Source: Helicobacter sp. 13S00477-4 (GTDB lineage Bacteria > Campylobacterota > Campylobacteria > Campylobacterales > Helicobacteraceae). Taken from it: a stretch of DNA of 64,000 bases. A program made the position numbers and the translations under genes. Below the pieces are notes generated by a model. The model was given only the letters and a program-made list of their open reading frames with translations, searched no databases and had not been told where the DNA came from. Below are positions 29,468 through 39,436 of the stretch, piece by piece. Position 1 is the stretch's first letter, and the number at the start of each line of letters is the position of its first letter. The stretch is from positions 245,069 through 309,068 of the forward strand of contig NZ_MLAS01000001.1 in NCBI RefSeq assembly GCF_002272785.1. Reading direction: 5' to 3'.

Positions 29468-30111
29468 TTTTTCTCCCTATTGATAGGTTTGAATTCACGC
29501 GTTATCATATTATAATTGAATATTTCACCTGTTTCGATAATATAATACCACCCATAAATATTAATCTCTCCTCTATCAAATCTCTCCTCTACAAAAGGAT
29601 AAGTCATAAGATTCTCAAGCTGTTGCTCAATATTGATTTGTTCAGTAAGCCAAATTTGTTTACTTTTGCTCGTAGGCTTGAGTGCTTGGACTTTTTTCTT
29701 CACAGGTTCTAAAAGCTCTATCCATTTTTTTACATATGGGGTATTTTCAAGCCTCTCATCAGGATGATAAATCGCACTACAAGCCCCACAATTACTATGC
29801 CCGCAAATAATGATATTTTTAATACCTAAGATATTAAGTGCATATTCTATTGAAGCTGTCGTAGCCAAATATCCTGCACGCATCATATTATCATTTTCTC
29901 TATAAGGGGGGATAATATTCCCCATATTCCTCACGACAAACAAATCTCCAGGCAAGGTATTGGTAATCAAATTAGGAACCACCCTAGAATCCACACAAGA
30001 AATAAATAAAGTGTGAGGCTCTTGATGTTTTTTTAAACTTTCATAAAGATCTTTATACTTAGTATAATCATCCTCTTGAAATCTCAATGCCCCTTCAAAT
30101 AACTCTCTCAT
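29464..30111 (-). CDS. can: Beta-class carbonic anhydrase
   Basis: 215 residues. Zinc ligands and catalytic pair are visible: C39 in SCVDSRVVP with D41 and R43, and H105 and C108 in CGHSNCGAC. It interconverts CO2 and bicarbonate in the cytoplasm, which matters for a capnophile and for feeding carboxylases. First gene of can-kdsA-ribH-nusB; H. pylori has the same order (icfA, HP0004). Confidence 0.97.
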   Translation of the reverse strand: MRELFEGALRFQEDDYTKYKDLYESLKKHQEPHTLFISCVDSRVVPNLITNTLPGDLFVVRNMGNIIPPYRENDNMMRAGYLATTASIEYALNILGIKNIIICGHSNCGACSAIYHPDERLENTPYVKKWIELLEPVKKKVQALKPTSKSKQIWLTEQINIEQQLENLMTYPFVEERFDRGEINIYGWYYIIETGEIFNYNMITREFKPINREKK

Positions 30112-30222
30112 CCCTTCCCTTATTTTTCAAACAAAGTCTTGAATTATACCAAACTAATAGCATATAATACCAACATTAAACATTGATGCTTATCTAGCCT
30201 TAGACTAATTTAAAGGATAAAT

Positions 30223-30885
30223 TTGTCAGAAATTATTGATTTTATCGTAAAAATAGTAGGGAATCTGGGGTATTTTGGTATTTTTTTGATGATGTTTTTA
30301 GAATCAAGCTTCTTCCCCTTTCCTTCTGAAATAGCAATGATACCTGCAGGTTATCTAGCTTATAAAGGAGAAATCAATATCTATATTGCAATTATTATAG
30401 GGACTTTAGGCAGTGTAGCTGGGGCATTTTTTAATTATTATATTGCTTTGAAATTGGGTAGGAGATTTATCCTTCAATATGGGAGGTATCTTTTTTTTAC
30501 AGAATCTTCAATGAAAAAAATGGAATCTTTTTTTAAAAAACACGGCGAAATCAGTACTTTTTTAGGCAGGCTAATTCCGGGTGTGAGGCAATATATTTCC
30601 CTACCAGCAGGTATAGCAAAAATGAATTTGTATAAGTTTTGTCTTTATACTGCTATTGGGGCAGGCATATGGATTATGATTTTAACATTTTTTGGTTATT
30701 ATCTTGGAGTGTGGCTAGGAAATGAAATAAATATTAAAGAAATCATACAAACTTTCAATACTTCTTCTTTGAATAGTGTGGAAATTAACATTAAATCTTA
30801 TTTGCATTATATTATACTTACAATGTTGGGTATAGTGATTTTTATTGCTTTGATATATATCTTGTATCGAAAAAAAAGGAAATAA
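30223..30885 (+). CDS. DedA/SNARE-associated family inner-membrane protein
   Basis: 220 residues starting at TTG 30223, preceded by AAAGGA at the right spacing. Family hallmarks are the N-terminal amphipathic/re-entrant segment with ESSFFPFPSE, the GRRFILQYGRY loop, and FLGRLIPGVRQYISLPAG with its conserved arginines. DedA proteins are now linked to undecaprenyl-phosphate or phospholipid translocation; which lipid is not told by the sequence. The stop touches the pyrF start, so they are co-transcribed. As I recall the H. pylori layout, icfA and pyrF are direct neighbours there, so this gene looks inserted. Confidence 0.9.
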   Translation: MSEIIDFIVKIVGNLGYFGIFLMMFLESSFFPFPSEIAMIPAGYLAYKGEINIYIAIIIGTLGSVAGAFFNYYIALKLGRRFILQYGRYLFFTESSMKKMESFFKKHGEISTFLGRLIPGVRQYISLPAGIAKMNLYKFCLYTAIGAGIWIMILTFFGYYLGVWLGNEINIKEIIQTFNTSSLNSVEINIKSYLHYIILTMLGIVIFIALIYILYRKKRK

Positions 30886-31581
30886 ATGCAGTTGTGTATT
30901 GCTTTGGACTTTGAAGAAAAATCTAAAAATATATCCCTTTTAAGAGAACTTAAAGGACTCAACATATGGATAAAAGTTGGCTTACAAGCTTATATTCGAG
31001 ATGGTGCTAGTTTCATTGAAGAAATAAAAAAAATTGATTCACATTTTAAAATTTTCCTAGACCTTAAACTTTATGATATCCCTAATACAATGGCTAATGC
31101 AGCCTTAGAATGTGCAAAAATTGGTGTGGATATGATTACCTTACATACAAGCAGTGCAGCAGAAGCAATGGAAAAAGTAATGCAAAATCTATCAAAAAAC
31201 CTAAAAAGACCTCTTGTTATGGGTGTTACAGCCTTAACAAGTTTTGATGAAGAGAGTTTTAAGAGCATTTACAATTCTTCTTTACAACCACATACGATAA
31301 ACCTAGCTAAAATTGCTTATCAAAGCGGTCTTGATGGGGTGGTTTGCTCTGTGCATGAAAGCCTTTTGATAAAGCAAGCTACAAATTTCAATTTCCTCAC
31401 ACTCACACCCGGTATTCGTCCCTTTAATGAAACCAAAGATGATCAAAAACGAGTTGCTGATCTCAAAGAAGCTAAAAACGCACTTTCAGATTTTATCGTT
31501 ATTGGGAGACCTATTTATCAATCCAATGATCCATTAAAAATAACTCAAAAAATATTAACAAACTTAGGAAAATTTAAATGA
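30886..31581 (+). CDS. pyrF: Orotidine 5'-phosphate decarboxylase
   Basis: 231 residues. Last step of UMP synthesis. The catalytic triad D59-x-K61...D64 stands in DLKLYDIPNT. CIALDFE at the start and TPGIRP and VIGRPI near the end (phosphate-binding) are typical. It overlaps panC by 4 bases. Confidence 0.98.
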   Translation: MQLCIALDFEEKSKNISLLRELKGLNIWIKVGLQAYIRDGASFIEEIKKIDSHFKIFLDLKLYDIPNTMANAALECAKIGVDMITLHTSSAAEAMEKVMQNLSKNLKRPLVMGVTALTSFDEESFKSIYNSSLQPHTINLAKIAYQSGLDGVVCSVHESLLIKQATNFNFLTLTPGIRPFNETKDDQKRVADLKEAKNALSDFIVIGRPIYQSNDPLKITQKILTNLGKFK

Positions 31582-32414
31582 AAACACAACTCATCACTAC
31601 AATCAATGATCTCATAGCTTACAAAAACAAATTAACTAAAAATTCTAGCATTGGTTTTGTGCCAACAATGGGCTATCTACATAAAGGACATTTGAGTTTG
31701 ATTGAAGCTTCAAAACAAAATAATGCCTGTACTTTTGTTTCAATATTTGTTAATCCAACACAATTTGGACCAAATGAAGATTTTGAACAATACCCTAGAG
31801 ATTTACAAAAAGACTTCAAGTTATGTGAAGAAAATGGAGTGGATATAGTGTTTGCCCCACAAGCCTCTGAAATATATCATAATACAGATGAAATCGCCAT
31901 ACTACCACCCAAAAATATGGCCTATGTTTATGAAGGTTTTATACGAGAAGGACATTTTGAAGGGGTTTTGCAGATTGTTTTAAAGCTATTTAATCTTATC
32001 TATCCAACTAATGCTTACTTTGGACAAAAAGATGCTCAACAGCTTCTACTCATACAAAGACTAGTTTTAGACCTATTTTTACCTATAAATATCATTCCTT
32101 GTCCAACACAAAGAGATATTGATGGTCTTGCCCTAAGCTCAAGGAATATTTATTTGAATAAAGAAGAAAGACAAAATGCTATCAAAATCCCTTTAGCACT
32201 AAAGCATATAAGTGATTCTATAAAAAAAGGAGAAAACAAAACTTCTATTTTGATAAAATCAGCCAAAACAATACTTGAAGGTCTAGATATTGAGTACTTT
32301 GATATTTGCGACTATAATCTAACTCCACTCTCAAAAGTCCAAAAAAATAAAAGCCTTGCACTCTTAGCTGCAAAAGCAGGGAAAACAAGACTGATTGATA
32401 ACCTCTGGATATGA
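31578..32414 (+). CDS. panC: Pantothenate synthetase
   Basis: 278 residues. It joins pantoate and beta-alanine using ATP. The HIGH-like motif HKGH is at 35-38 after VPTMG. SIFVNPTQFGPNEDF, FGQKDAQQ and LALSSRN (KMSKS-like loop) are clear. The next gene overlaps its stop by 4 bases. Confidence 0.98.
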   Translation: MKTQLITTINDLIAYKNKLTKNSSIGFVPTMGYLHKGHLSLIEASKQNNACTFVSIFVNPTQFGPNEDFEQYPRDLQKDFKLCEENGVDIVFAPQASEIYHNTDEIAILPPKNMAYVYEGFIREGHFEGVLQIVLKLFNLIYPTNAYFGQKDAQQLLLIQRLVLDLFLPINIIPCPTQRDIDGLALSSRNIYLNKEERQNAIKIPLALKHISDSIKKGENKTSILIKSAKTILEGLDIEYFDICDYNLTPLSKVQKNKSLALLAAKAGKTRLIDNLWI

Positions 32415-33649
32415 TAAGGAAAATAGTGAAAAAACTTTTAAATTTTATCTTTTTTTATGGCTTGGCTTTTGGTTCTGTTTATGCTTATGATAGCATTGAT
32501 GAGGCACTCAAAAATGGAGTATCTAAAGGTGATGTGATTTTTTATGGTGATTATCAAGGTCTCAATCATGGACAAGCAACCTCTATTGGAAATAGTCTTG
32601 CTACTTATAGTTATTTGGGTAATACTGGGTATCTTTTAGGTAGTGTGGGGTTGAGTTACACATCAGGATTTTATAAAAATATACGTGCGGCTATTGGATT
32701 CAGGGCAGCTACACCTTTTTGGGATGCACATAAAAATTTATCCATACCAGCCATACCAAATATAAGGGATTCAGGTAAAGGCGATGCCTCTAAAGACTTT
32801 TTCAACCACAATCAAGCTACCCTTGCAGAATCATTTTTTGAATATTTTGATGGGGATACAAACATCAAAGCAGGAAGGTTCATCATTCCGAACGAATGGA
32901 TAAATACAATGAGTGATGGGATATGGATACGCAACCGCTCTTTGACAAACTTAATGCTTGAAGGTTTTTGGATAAATGATTATGGGAGAGTGGCATATTA
33001 TCAAATGACAAAATTCGATAGAGTAAACCCTTATGCAAGCTTTGGACTACTCAACTTAGCTGCTAAATATTACATCACAGAAACGCTTACTCTAAAAGCC
33101 TATACTTTTTTCACCCCTAAAATCTTTACCGCACTTGGAGCTAGAATTGAAGGAAAATACAATATATCAAGTTTCTTTATCGGTGGGAATGTTGGCTATG
33201 CTTATAGTTTTGAAGGAAAAGAATTTTATAGTCGCTACAAACACAATGCTTCTGCACTTGATGCTAAAATCTTTTTTGGAATGAAGTTTTTTGAAATTGC
33301 AGCAGGTTATATCCACACAGGAAAAGATTCAGGTTGGGGAAACCTTGATATTATGGGTGATAGCATTGACCCATTCTTTGTTTGGGGAGGCAAAGCAATA
33401 AAAACACAAAATAATGGAAATTTATTTTATGCAAGCATTCAAGCCAATGTGCAAAGATTCAAATTTTCACTCATCTATGGAACAACATCCTTTGGAATTG
33501 GACAGAGGCAAAATGAAATTGATTTTTCTACAGAAATTGGATTCACACACAATGTATCTGGAATATTAAATATCCTCAATACACATAAAAACAATTTATC
33601 CATCCCCAATACCACACAAATAAATGGAGGGATTCGACTATATTTTTAA
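32411..33649 (+). CDS. Outer-membrane porin, Opr/OprD-like
   Basis: 412 residues with a signal peptide (LLNFIFFYGLAFGSVYA). The mature part starts with DSIDEALKNG, gives alternating barrel strands (GDVIFYGDY, LGSVGLSY, AAIGFRAATPFWD), and ends in the aromatic outer-membrane signature GGIRLYF. The architecture fits the Campylobacterota OprD-like porin group that passes small ions, peptides or sugars; substrate unknown. The start overlaps panC by 4 bases, so it rides on the dedA-pyrF-panC transcript, odd company for a porin. Confidence 0.78.
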   Translation: MIRKIVKKLLNFIFFYGLAFGSVYAYDSIDEALKNGVSKGDVIFYGDYQGLNHGQATSIGNSLATYSYLGNTGYLLGSVGLSYTSGFYKNIRAAIGFRAATPFWDAHKNLSIPAIPNIRDSGKGDASKDFFNHNQATLAESFFEYFDGDTNIKAGRFIIPNEWINTMSDGIWIRNRSLTNLMLEGFWINDYGRVAYYQMTKFDRVNPYASFGLLNLAAKYYITETLTLKAYTFFTPKIFTALGARIEGKYNISSFFIGGNVGYAYSFEGKEFYSRYKHNASALDAKIFFGMKFFEIAAGYIHTGKDSGWGNLDIMGDSIDPFFVWGGKAIKTQNNGNLFYASIQANVQRFKFSLIYGTTSFGIGQRQNEIDFSTEIGFTHNVSGILNILNTHKNNLSIPNTTQINGGIRLYF

Positions 33650-33653
33650 AAAA

Positions 33654-33668
33654 TAATAATAATTAATA
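33654..33668. promoter_or_regulatory. Fur box ahead of feoB
   Basis: TAATAATAATTAATA matches TAATAATnATTATTA at 13 of 14 fixed positions, 48 bp before the feoB start. A TATGAT minus-10-like box follows at 33678-33683. Confidence 0.65.
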
Positions 33669-33716
33669 CTAATTTGCTATGATTGTAAAAAATTTAAACT
33701 TTAAATAGAGACAAAA

Positions 33717-35888
33717 ATGCAAGAAATTACTGTAGCACTTGTAGGACAACCTAATGTTGGAAAAAGTTCTTTAATTAATAGTATCAGTGGTGCTCACCTC
33801 AAAGTAGGAAATTTTAGTGGCGTGACTGTTGAAAAAGCAGAGGCTTGTTTATATTACAACGATACAAAGATCACAATTATTGACCTTCCTGGCACTTATT
33901 CTTTGAATGACTTTACCCTTGAGGAAAAAGTCACTAAAAATTTTTTAGAAAATGGTATTTATGATATTGTCCTTAATGTAATAGACTCAACGAATTTAGC
34001 AAGAAATCTAGCACTGAGTGCACAAGTCCTTGAACTCAATAAGAAAACCATCATTGCACTGAATATGTGGGATGAGGCTCAAAAAGAAAATATCCTCATC
34101 AACCATCAATTACTCTCAGAAATTTTAGGAGTTCAATGTATCCCAACCTCAGCAAATAAAAGCCTCAATATTGAACTACTACTTCAATCTATTATTAAGC
34201 TTTATGAAACAAAATTTACCCATTCAAAAAGAATTTATACAGATTTTATTGAAGCTCAAATCATTTCACTTAATGAATTCCTAGCACAAAAAAACTACCC
34301 TGAAATTTCAACTTTTTTGATTGGCGAAAAAAACAAAGAACCCTATTCTTTGAGACAAATATCTATAATGTTGCTATCACAACAAGCTCAGATCTATGCT
34401 TATTTACATGACAAGCCCTGCTGGCTTGAATTATCAGCTTTTCTGAATGCTTCTTTCCAAGTTCTTTATAAATCTTCTGGAGAAAACAACCTGCATAATA
34501 TATTCGCTTCAGATGCCTTAGCATTCGCCAAAGGTGCGGCACAAGAAGTTACTTTAAAACCTAAAAAACCTCTCCAACAAAGTCAAAAAATTGACACTAT
34601 TTTATTGAATAAATATCTAGGATTGCCAATTTTTTTGTTTTTTATGTTTGCACTATTTTATCTCAGTTTCATCGTAGGAGGAGTGGCACAAGGCTGGGCA
34701 GAAAATGGCATTGCTTGGCTTGGAGAATGGGTAAAAACAGTTATTGACAATGAAGATATTGCATCTCTTATTGGTGATGGTATTATTGGTGGAGTGGGAG
34801 CTGTAATTTCATTTTTACCTTTAATTATTATCTTATATTTTGGTATTTCTTTATTGGAAGCTACAGGTTATATGTCTCGTGTAGCTTTCTTGCTTGATGG
34901 TATTTTTCACAAATTTGGATTGCATGGCAAAAGTTTCATACCCTTGGTTACTGGATTTGGCTGTAGCGTACCTGCATATATGGCAACACGAACGCTCCAA
35001 AATAAAAATGAACGTCTTATCACTCTTTTTATTATCGGTTTCATGAGTTGTAGTGCTAGACTTCCAATTTATGTGTTATTCATAGGGGCTTTTTTCCCTG
35101 ATAAATATGCTGGGATTGTTTTATTTGGGATATATATCTTTGGAGCTTTGATTGCTCTTTTTATGGCAAAACTACTCAAATTAAGTGTTTTTAGAGGAAA
35201 AGATGAACCCTTTGTAATGGAAATGCCAAAATATAGATTTCCAAGCTACAAAATTGTCTGGTTTAGTATTTATACAAAATCCTTGATGTATTTGAAAAAA
35301 GCAGCCACTTTTATCCTAATAGGTTCAATGATTATATGGTTCAGCTCTCAATATCCTAAAAGTCATCAACTAGAAAAAGAATACCACGCCAAAATCACTT
35401 TTGTACAAAAAGATCCAAATATCAAAGAAAATAAAAAACAAAAACAAATCAAAGAGCTAAAAAATGAACTTGAAGAATTATCTTTACAGCAAAGCTACAT
35501 TGGACAAATTGGGATTTTTATCAAACCTATTTTTGAGCCAATGAATTTTGACTGGCGTCTTTCAGTTTCACTAGTTGCAGGATTTGCAGCAAAAGAAGTG
35601 GTTGTCTCTACTCTTGGGGTACTTTATTCGCTTGGAGATACTATTGATGAAAGCTCTGAAGGCTTCAGAGAAATCCTGCATAAAAATATCGGTATGCCAA
35701 CTGCAATTGCTTTTATTATTTTCATAATGTTTTATATACCTTGCTTTGCAGCAACTATTACCTTTGGTAGAGAAGCAGGGGGAAGTCGTTTTATCCTATA
35801 TTTATTTGTTTTCACTACTATTGTGGCTTATATTTTTTCTCTAGTTGGATTTTATGCTATGAAATATTTAATGATTTGGATCTCTTGA
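33717..35888 (+). CDS. feoB: Ferrous iron transporter FeoB
   Basis: 723 residues. The N-terminal G domain has G1 GQPNVGKSS (9-17), DLPGTYS and NMWD. About 280 residues later come the Gate membrane domains with GFGCSVPAYMATR and a late GFAAKEVVVSTLGVLY. A Lys-rich cytoplasmic insert lies near residues 570-590. FeoB imports Fe2+, the main iron route at low oxygen and acid pH. No feoA lies next to it, as in H. pylori. It ends 8 bp from convergent phnW. Confidence 0.97.
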   Translation: MQEITVALVGQPNVGKSSLINSISGAHLKVGNFSGVTVEKAEACLYYNDTKITIIDLPGTYSLNDFTLEEKVTKNFLENGIYDIVLNVIDSTNLARNLALSAQVLELNKKTIIALNMWDEAQKENILINHQLLSEILGVQCIPTSANKSLNIELLLQSIIKLYETKFTHSKRIYTDFIEAQIISLNEFLAQKNYPEISTFLIGEKNKEPYSLRQISIMLLSQQAQIYAYLHDKPCWLELSAFLNASFQVLYKSSGENNLHNIFASDALAFAKGAAQEVTLKPKKPLQQSQKIDTILLNKYLGLPIFLFFMFALFYLSFIVGGVAQGWAENGIAWLGEWVKTVIDNEDIASLIGDGIIGGVGAVISFLPLIIILYFGISLLEATGYMSRVAFLLDGIFHKFGLHGKSFIPLVTGFGCSVPAYMATRTLQNKNERLITLFIIGFMSCSARLPIYVLFIGAFFPDKYAGIVLFGIYIFGALIALFMAKLLKLSVFRGKDEPFVMEMPKYRFPSYKIVWFSIYTKSLMYLKKAATFILIGSMIIWFSSQYPKSHQLEKEYHAKITFVQKDPNIKENKKQKQIKELKNELEELSLQQSYIGQIGIFIKPIFEPMNFDWRLSVSLVAGFAAKEVVVSTLGVLYSLGDTIDESSEGFREILHKNIGMPTAIAFIIFIMFYIPCFAATITFGREAGGSRFILYLFVFTTIVAYIFSLVGFYAMKYLMIWIS

Positions 35889-35896
35889 ATCCAAAA

Positions 35897-36997
35897 CTAT
35901 TGCCTAAAAGAAGCGATTGTTTTCAATAAAGATTCTATATCTTTAAGCTCAATAGCCCCAATATTTCCTATCCTAAAAGTATCTACTCCGCTAAGTTTTC
36001 CCGGATAGATCACAAAGCCTTTGCTTTTTAAAAAAACATAAAAATCTTTGAATATAAAACCAATACTTGGGTAAAGAAAAGTTGTGATAATAGGCGAATG
36101 CAATCTCTCATCAATATAACATTCATAACCATTTTTTTTCATTCCTTTTACAAGATGTTTTTGCATTGAAGAATATCTCTTGAAACGTTTCACAACTCCT
36201 CCCTCATCTTCAAGCTCACCCAAAGCCTCATAAAATGCCCTGACACTATGGGTAGGAGAAGTAAAACGCCATTTTCCATTACCATTTTCCATGCATCTCC
36301 ATTGATCATAAAGATCCAAACTCAAACTTCTTGCTTTTGATTTTGCTTTCTCTAACTCCTCTTTCTTGGCGATCACAAAACTAAATCCCGGAACACCTTG
36401 TATACATTTATTTGCCGAAGAGATCAAAAAATCAATCCCTAATTTTTGCACATCAATCTCAATCCCACCAAAAGAACTCATCCCATCTACTATTAAGGTT
36501 TTATTAAAGCTTTTTACAATTGCTGCTATTTCTTCCAATGGATTTAATATACCTGTTGTGGTCTCACAATGCACTAAACACACACTGTCTATATCTTTAT
36601 CTTTTTCTAATATTTCCAGAACAGATTCTGCTGAGACAACCTGTCTTTCATCAAATTCTTTGAGCAAATAAGGGATTTTTAGAATTTTGGCGATTTCTGC
36701 CATCCGTCTTCCATAAGCACCATTTGACAAAATAAGAACTTTTGAGTGCAATACACTTCCAAATACACTTTCCACCCCAAAAGTCCCACTCCCTTGCATA
36801 AGTATAGAAGTATAGTTATCATCAACAAAACCAATATCAAGAAGTTTATTACGTATATCTTGAACAATTTGATTATAATCATCATCCCAAGTACATAGAT
36901 CTTTTAGCATCGCAAAACGAACTCTTTTGCTCGTAGAAAGTGGTCCTGGTGTCAATAGTAAATAATCATTATCTGCTATCAAATCATAATTTTTCAT
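35897..36997 (-). CDS. phnW: 2-aminoethylphosphonate:pyruvate aminotransferase
   Basis: About 366 residues from ATG 36997, which sits one base after the phnX stop (TGAAATG); a start nine codons earlier would overlap phnX. It is a class V PLP enzyme: LLTPGPLSTS at the N-terminus, the GSGTFGVE cofactor loop, HCETTTGILNP, DGMSSFGG, and SSANKCIQG with the PLP lysine. It moves the amino group of 2-aminoethylphosphonate to pyruvate, giving phosphonoacetaldehyde and alanine. Last gene of the five-gene phosphonate operon. Confidence 0.95.
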   Translation of the reverse strand: MKNYDLIADNDYLLLTPGPLSTSKRVRFAMLKDLCTWDDDYNQIVQDIRNKLLDIGFVDDNYTSILMQGSGTFGVESVFGSVLHSKVLILSNGAYGRRMAEIAKILKIPYLLKEFDERQVVSAESVLEILEKDKDIDSVCLVHCETTTGILNPLEEIAAIVKSFNKTLIVDGMSSFGGIEIDVQKLGIDFLISSANKCIQGVPGFSFVIAKKEELEKAKSKARSLSLDLYDQWRCMENGNGKWRFTSPTHSVRAFYEALGELEDEGGVVKRFKRYSSMQKHLVKGMKKNGYECYIDERLHSPIITTFLYPSIGFIFKDFYVFLKSKGFVIYPGKLSGVDTFRIGNIGAIELKDIESLLKTIASFRQ

Positions 36998-36998
36998 T

Positions 36999-37781
36999 TC
37001 AAGCCTTTTGTTGTATTTTTTCAATGATAGGCAACAAATCCCTCATATCATCAATGACATAATCTGCTCCAGCATCATAAAGCTCAATTTTTGCTTGATT
37101 TACCAAAAATTGAAGATCTTTTTGAGGATATCTTGCCACTTCATCAACGCTAAGACCCAAAACTGAACCTCCATAAACAATTCCTACACTCACACAACCC
37201 GCATTCTTTCCTTCTTCAATATCTACAGACGTATCCCCTACTTTTATCATAGAATTTTGGGGATAAACATTAAGCCTCCTAGCACATTCATACATCATAT
37301 AGGGATAAGGCCTCCCATAACCTAACTCATCAGAGGCAACACAACATTCAGGCACATACCCTTGATCTTTTGCAAGTGGCAAAACAATCTCCATCATTGA
37401 CTTTGTATAGCCAGTAGTCGAACCTATTTTTATGCCCATTTTTTCAAGTTCTTTTGTAGTTTCAAATACATAAGGATTCAAAATTACATGATCGCTCAAT
37501 ACTTCAAAAATATTCTTTTCAAATCGTTCATAAATCCTTAAAATATCCTCTTCTTTAGGCTGATACCCATATATATTTAAAAATTGTCCCAAAATTTCAG
37601 GCATCTTAAGCAAAGCTCTAATGTGATCAATTTTAAGCAACCCCATAGGTTTCCTTGCTTCTTGTATACTCAGTAAAATACCTTCTTCATCAAAACTTTT
37701 TACAAAAGCCCCAAGTGGAGAAAAACATCCATAATCAATCGTTGTCCCTGCCCAATCAAAAATCACTGCTTGAATTTTCAT
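36999..37781 (-). CDS. phnX: Phosphonoacetaldehyde hydrolase
   Basis: 260 residues of the HAD superfamily. FDWAGTTIDYG holds the nucleophile (DWAGTT, the phosphonatase form of DxDGT). The cap-domain Schiff-base lysine is expected in the RKPMGLLK stretch. GSTTGY, GRPYPYMMYECARRL and KVGDTSVDIEEG complete the motifs. It splits the C-P bond to acetaldehyde and phosphate. The start overlaps the permease stop by 4 bases. PhnX next to PhnW is the classic two-step AEP route. Confidence 0.96.
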   Translation of the reverse strand: MKIQAVIFDWAGTTIDYGCFSPLGAFVKSFDEEGILLSIQEARKPMGLLKIDHIRALLKMPEILGQFLNIYGYQPKEEDILRIYERFEKNIFEVLSDHVILNPYVFETTKELEKMGIKIGSTTGYTKSMMEIVLPLAKDQGYVPECCVASDELGYGRPYPYMMYECARRLNVYPQNSMIKVGDTSVDIEEGKNAGCVSVGIVYGGSVLGLSVDEVARYPQKDLQFLVNQAKIELYDAGADYVIDDMRDLLPIIEKIQQKA

Positions 37782-39436
37782 TTTTTTCCTTTCAATAATT
37801 GATAAAATCTATTTCTAATCATCTTGTAAACAATGCCTATGAATAAATTTACCAATAAAATCAACACACACAATGCCCCAGCTTCCTGCAATGACCCCTT
37901 ATCATCAAGCTGTACAAGACTAATAGCAGCAAGTTTCGTAGAAGGACTATAAATAAAAATAACAGCTGATATGCTCACCATCGCATTCAAAAAGAAATAA
38001 ATAAAATTATCCATCACTATAGGGAAGCATAAAGGAAACCATACTTTTTTAATCATACTGATTTTCGAAATACCCATACATTCCCCTACGCTTTTTAAAT
38101 CTTTTTCGATTTTTTGAAATACTGCGGTATTGTTCAAATACGGCACTGGAATATAATGCACAATATTACAAATAATCATCAAAGCAAACCCACCATAAAG
38201 GATATAAAACCAATTATGCACATAAAGATCTGAAGCGATCTTAAAATTTGCTTGATTGAAAAACAAAGCATAACCAATCCCTAGAACTAATCCAGGAATA
38301 GCCATAGGCAATAAAATCATCAATTTTAAAACAAATTTTAAAAATCTATTAAAATTTGTTTTTTCACTCAGATAAGCTAGCATAAAAACAATTAAAGCCC
38401 CACACAAACCTGTAAAAAATGAAACAAACAAAGAATGATAAAAAATATTCCATCCATCTACTTCAGATTTAAATTTAAAATGCTCGAAAGTAAAACCTAA
38501 TTCATAAGGATAATTTTTCACAAAAGAAGTAAAAATAATGGCACATAAAATCAAAACCACAAAACCTAAAATAATGCTCGTAAGACTCCCTAAAAATAGA
38601 TCCCTATATATATTTTTCCCTATCCTATAAGGTGTGGCTTTGGAACTGATTTCTTGAACCTTGATTTTTTTCAAAACAAAAAAAGCTCCAATAGCTGGTA
38701 TACACAATATCATAGCAATACCCCCACCTATGGCAAAATTTTGCTGACCAATAATATATTTATAAATATCTGTAGCCAACACACTATAATTCCCACCTAC
38801 AACAACAGGTGCACCAAAATCACTAAAAGATAAACTAAAAGCAATCACAAATGCACTCATCAAAGTATTTTTCAAAGCTGGCAAAGTAATATTTAAAAAA
38901 ACTTTTATATTAGAAATCCCCATTATTTTTGCTTGTTCATAAAGTCTAAAATCTACTTTATGCAATGCAGAATACAAAAGAATAAAAATCTGAGGGAAAA
39001 TATAAATACTCTGGGCTAATATAATCCCAAAAGGTCCATACAAAGGAAGCCTAAAACCAAAAAATTGAGTAAAAATCCCTTGATGACCAAATAAATAAAT
39101 CAACCCAATCCCTTGTATAAGACTAGGAACAAACAAAGCTATCAAACATAAAAAATATAATATGTTTTTACCAATCACCAAAGTCCGACTCAAAGTATAT
39201 GCACAAACAAAAGCACTCATTACTGAAATAATAGTCACAAAAGAAGAAACAAATAATGTATGCCAAAGAGAAATCAATAAAGATTCTCGACTCATATAAA
39301 TGATGAAATTTTCTAAACCAACAAATCCACCCTGATTATCCATAAATGAATATAAAAATAAATACCCCAATGGAGTTACAAAAAATATAGCCCCTAAAAT
39401 CAATGAGATAAAGAATAAAGTTTTTTCTATCACCAT
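37778..39436 (-). CDS. ABC transporter permease, two fused membrane domains (2-aminoethylphosphonate, PhnU2/AepW type)
   Basis: 552 residues with about 12 membrane segments and two permease halves. The coupling-loop signatures (EQAKIMGISNIKVFLNITLPAL near 170 and a second one near VGECMGISKISMIKKVWFPL) show the tandem arrangement, so one chain replaces two permeases. This length and layout are those of the permease in PhnS2-T2-U2/AepXVW transporters. It starts inside the ATPase gene (ATGGTGA, 7-base overlap) and leads directly into phnX. Confidence 0.85.
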   Translation of the reverse strand: MVIEKTLFFISLILGAIFFVTPLGYLFLYSFMDNQGGFVGLENFIIYMSRESLLISLWHTLFVSSFVTIISVMSAFVCAYTLSRTLVIGKNILYFLCLIALFVPSLIQGIGLIYLFGHQGIFTQFFGFRLPLYGPFGIILAQSIYIFPQIFILLYSALHKVDFRLYEQAKIMGISNIKVFLNITLPALKNTLMSAFVIAFSLSFSDFGAPVVVGGNYSVLATDIYKYIIGQQNFAIGGGIAMILCIPAIGAFFVLKKIKVQEISSKATPYRIGKNIYRDLFLGSLTSIILGFVVLILCAIIFTSFVKNYPYELGFTFEHFKFKSEVDGWNIFYHSLFVSFFTGLCGALIVFMLAYLSEKTNFNRFLKFVLKLMILLPMAIPGLVLGIGYALFFNQANFKIASDLYVHNWFYILYGGFALMIICNIVHYIPVPYLNNTAVFQKIEKDLKSVGECMGISKISMIKKVWFPLCFPIVMDNFIYFFLNAMVSISAVIFIYSPSTKLAAISLVQLDDKGSLQEAGALCVLILLVNLFIGIVYKMIRNRFYQLLKGKK

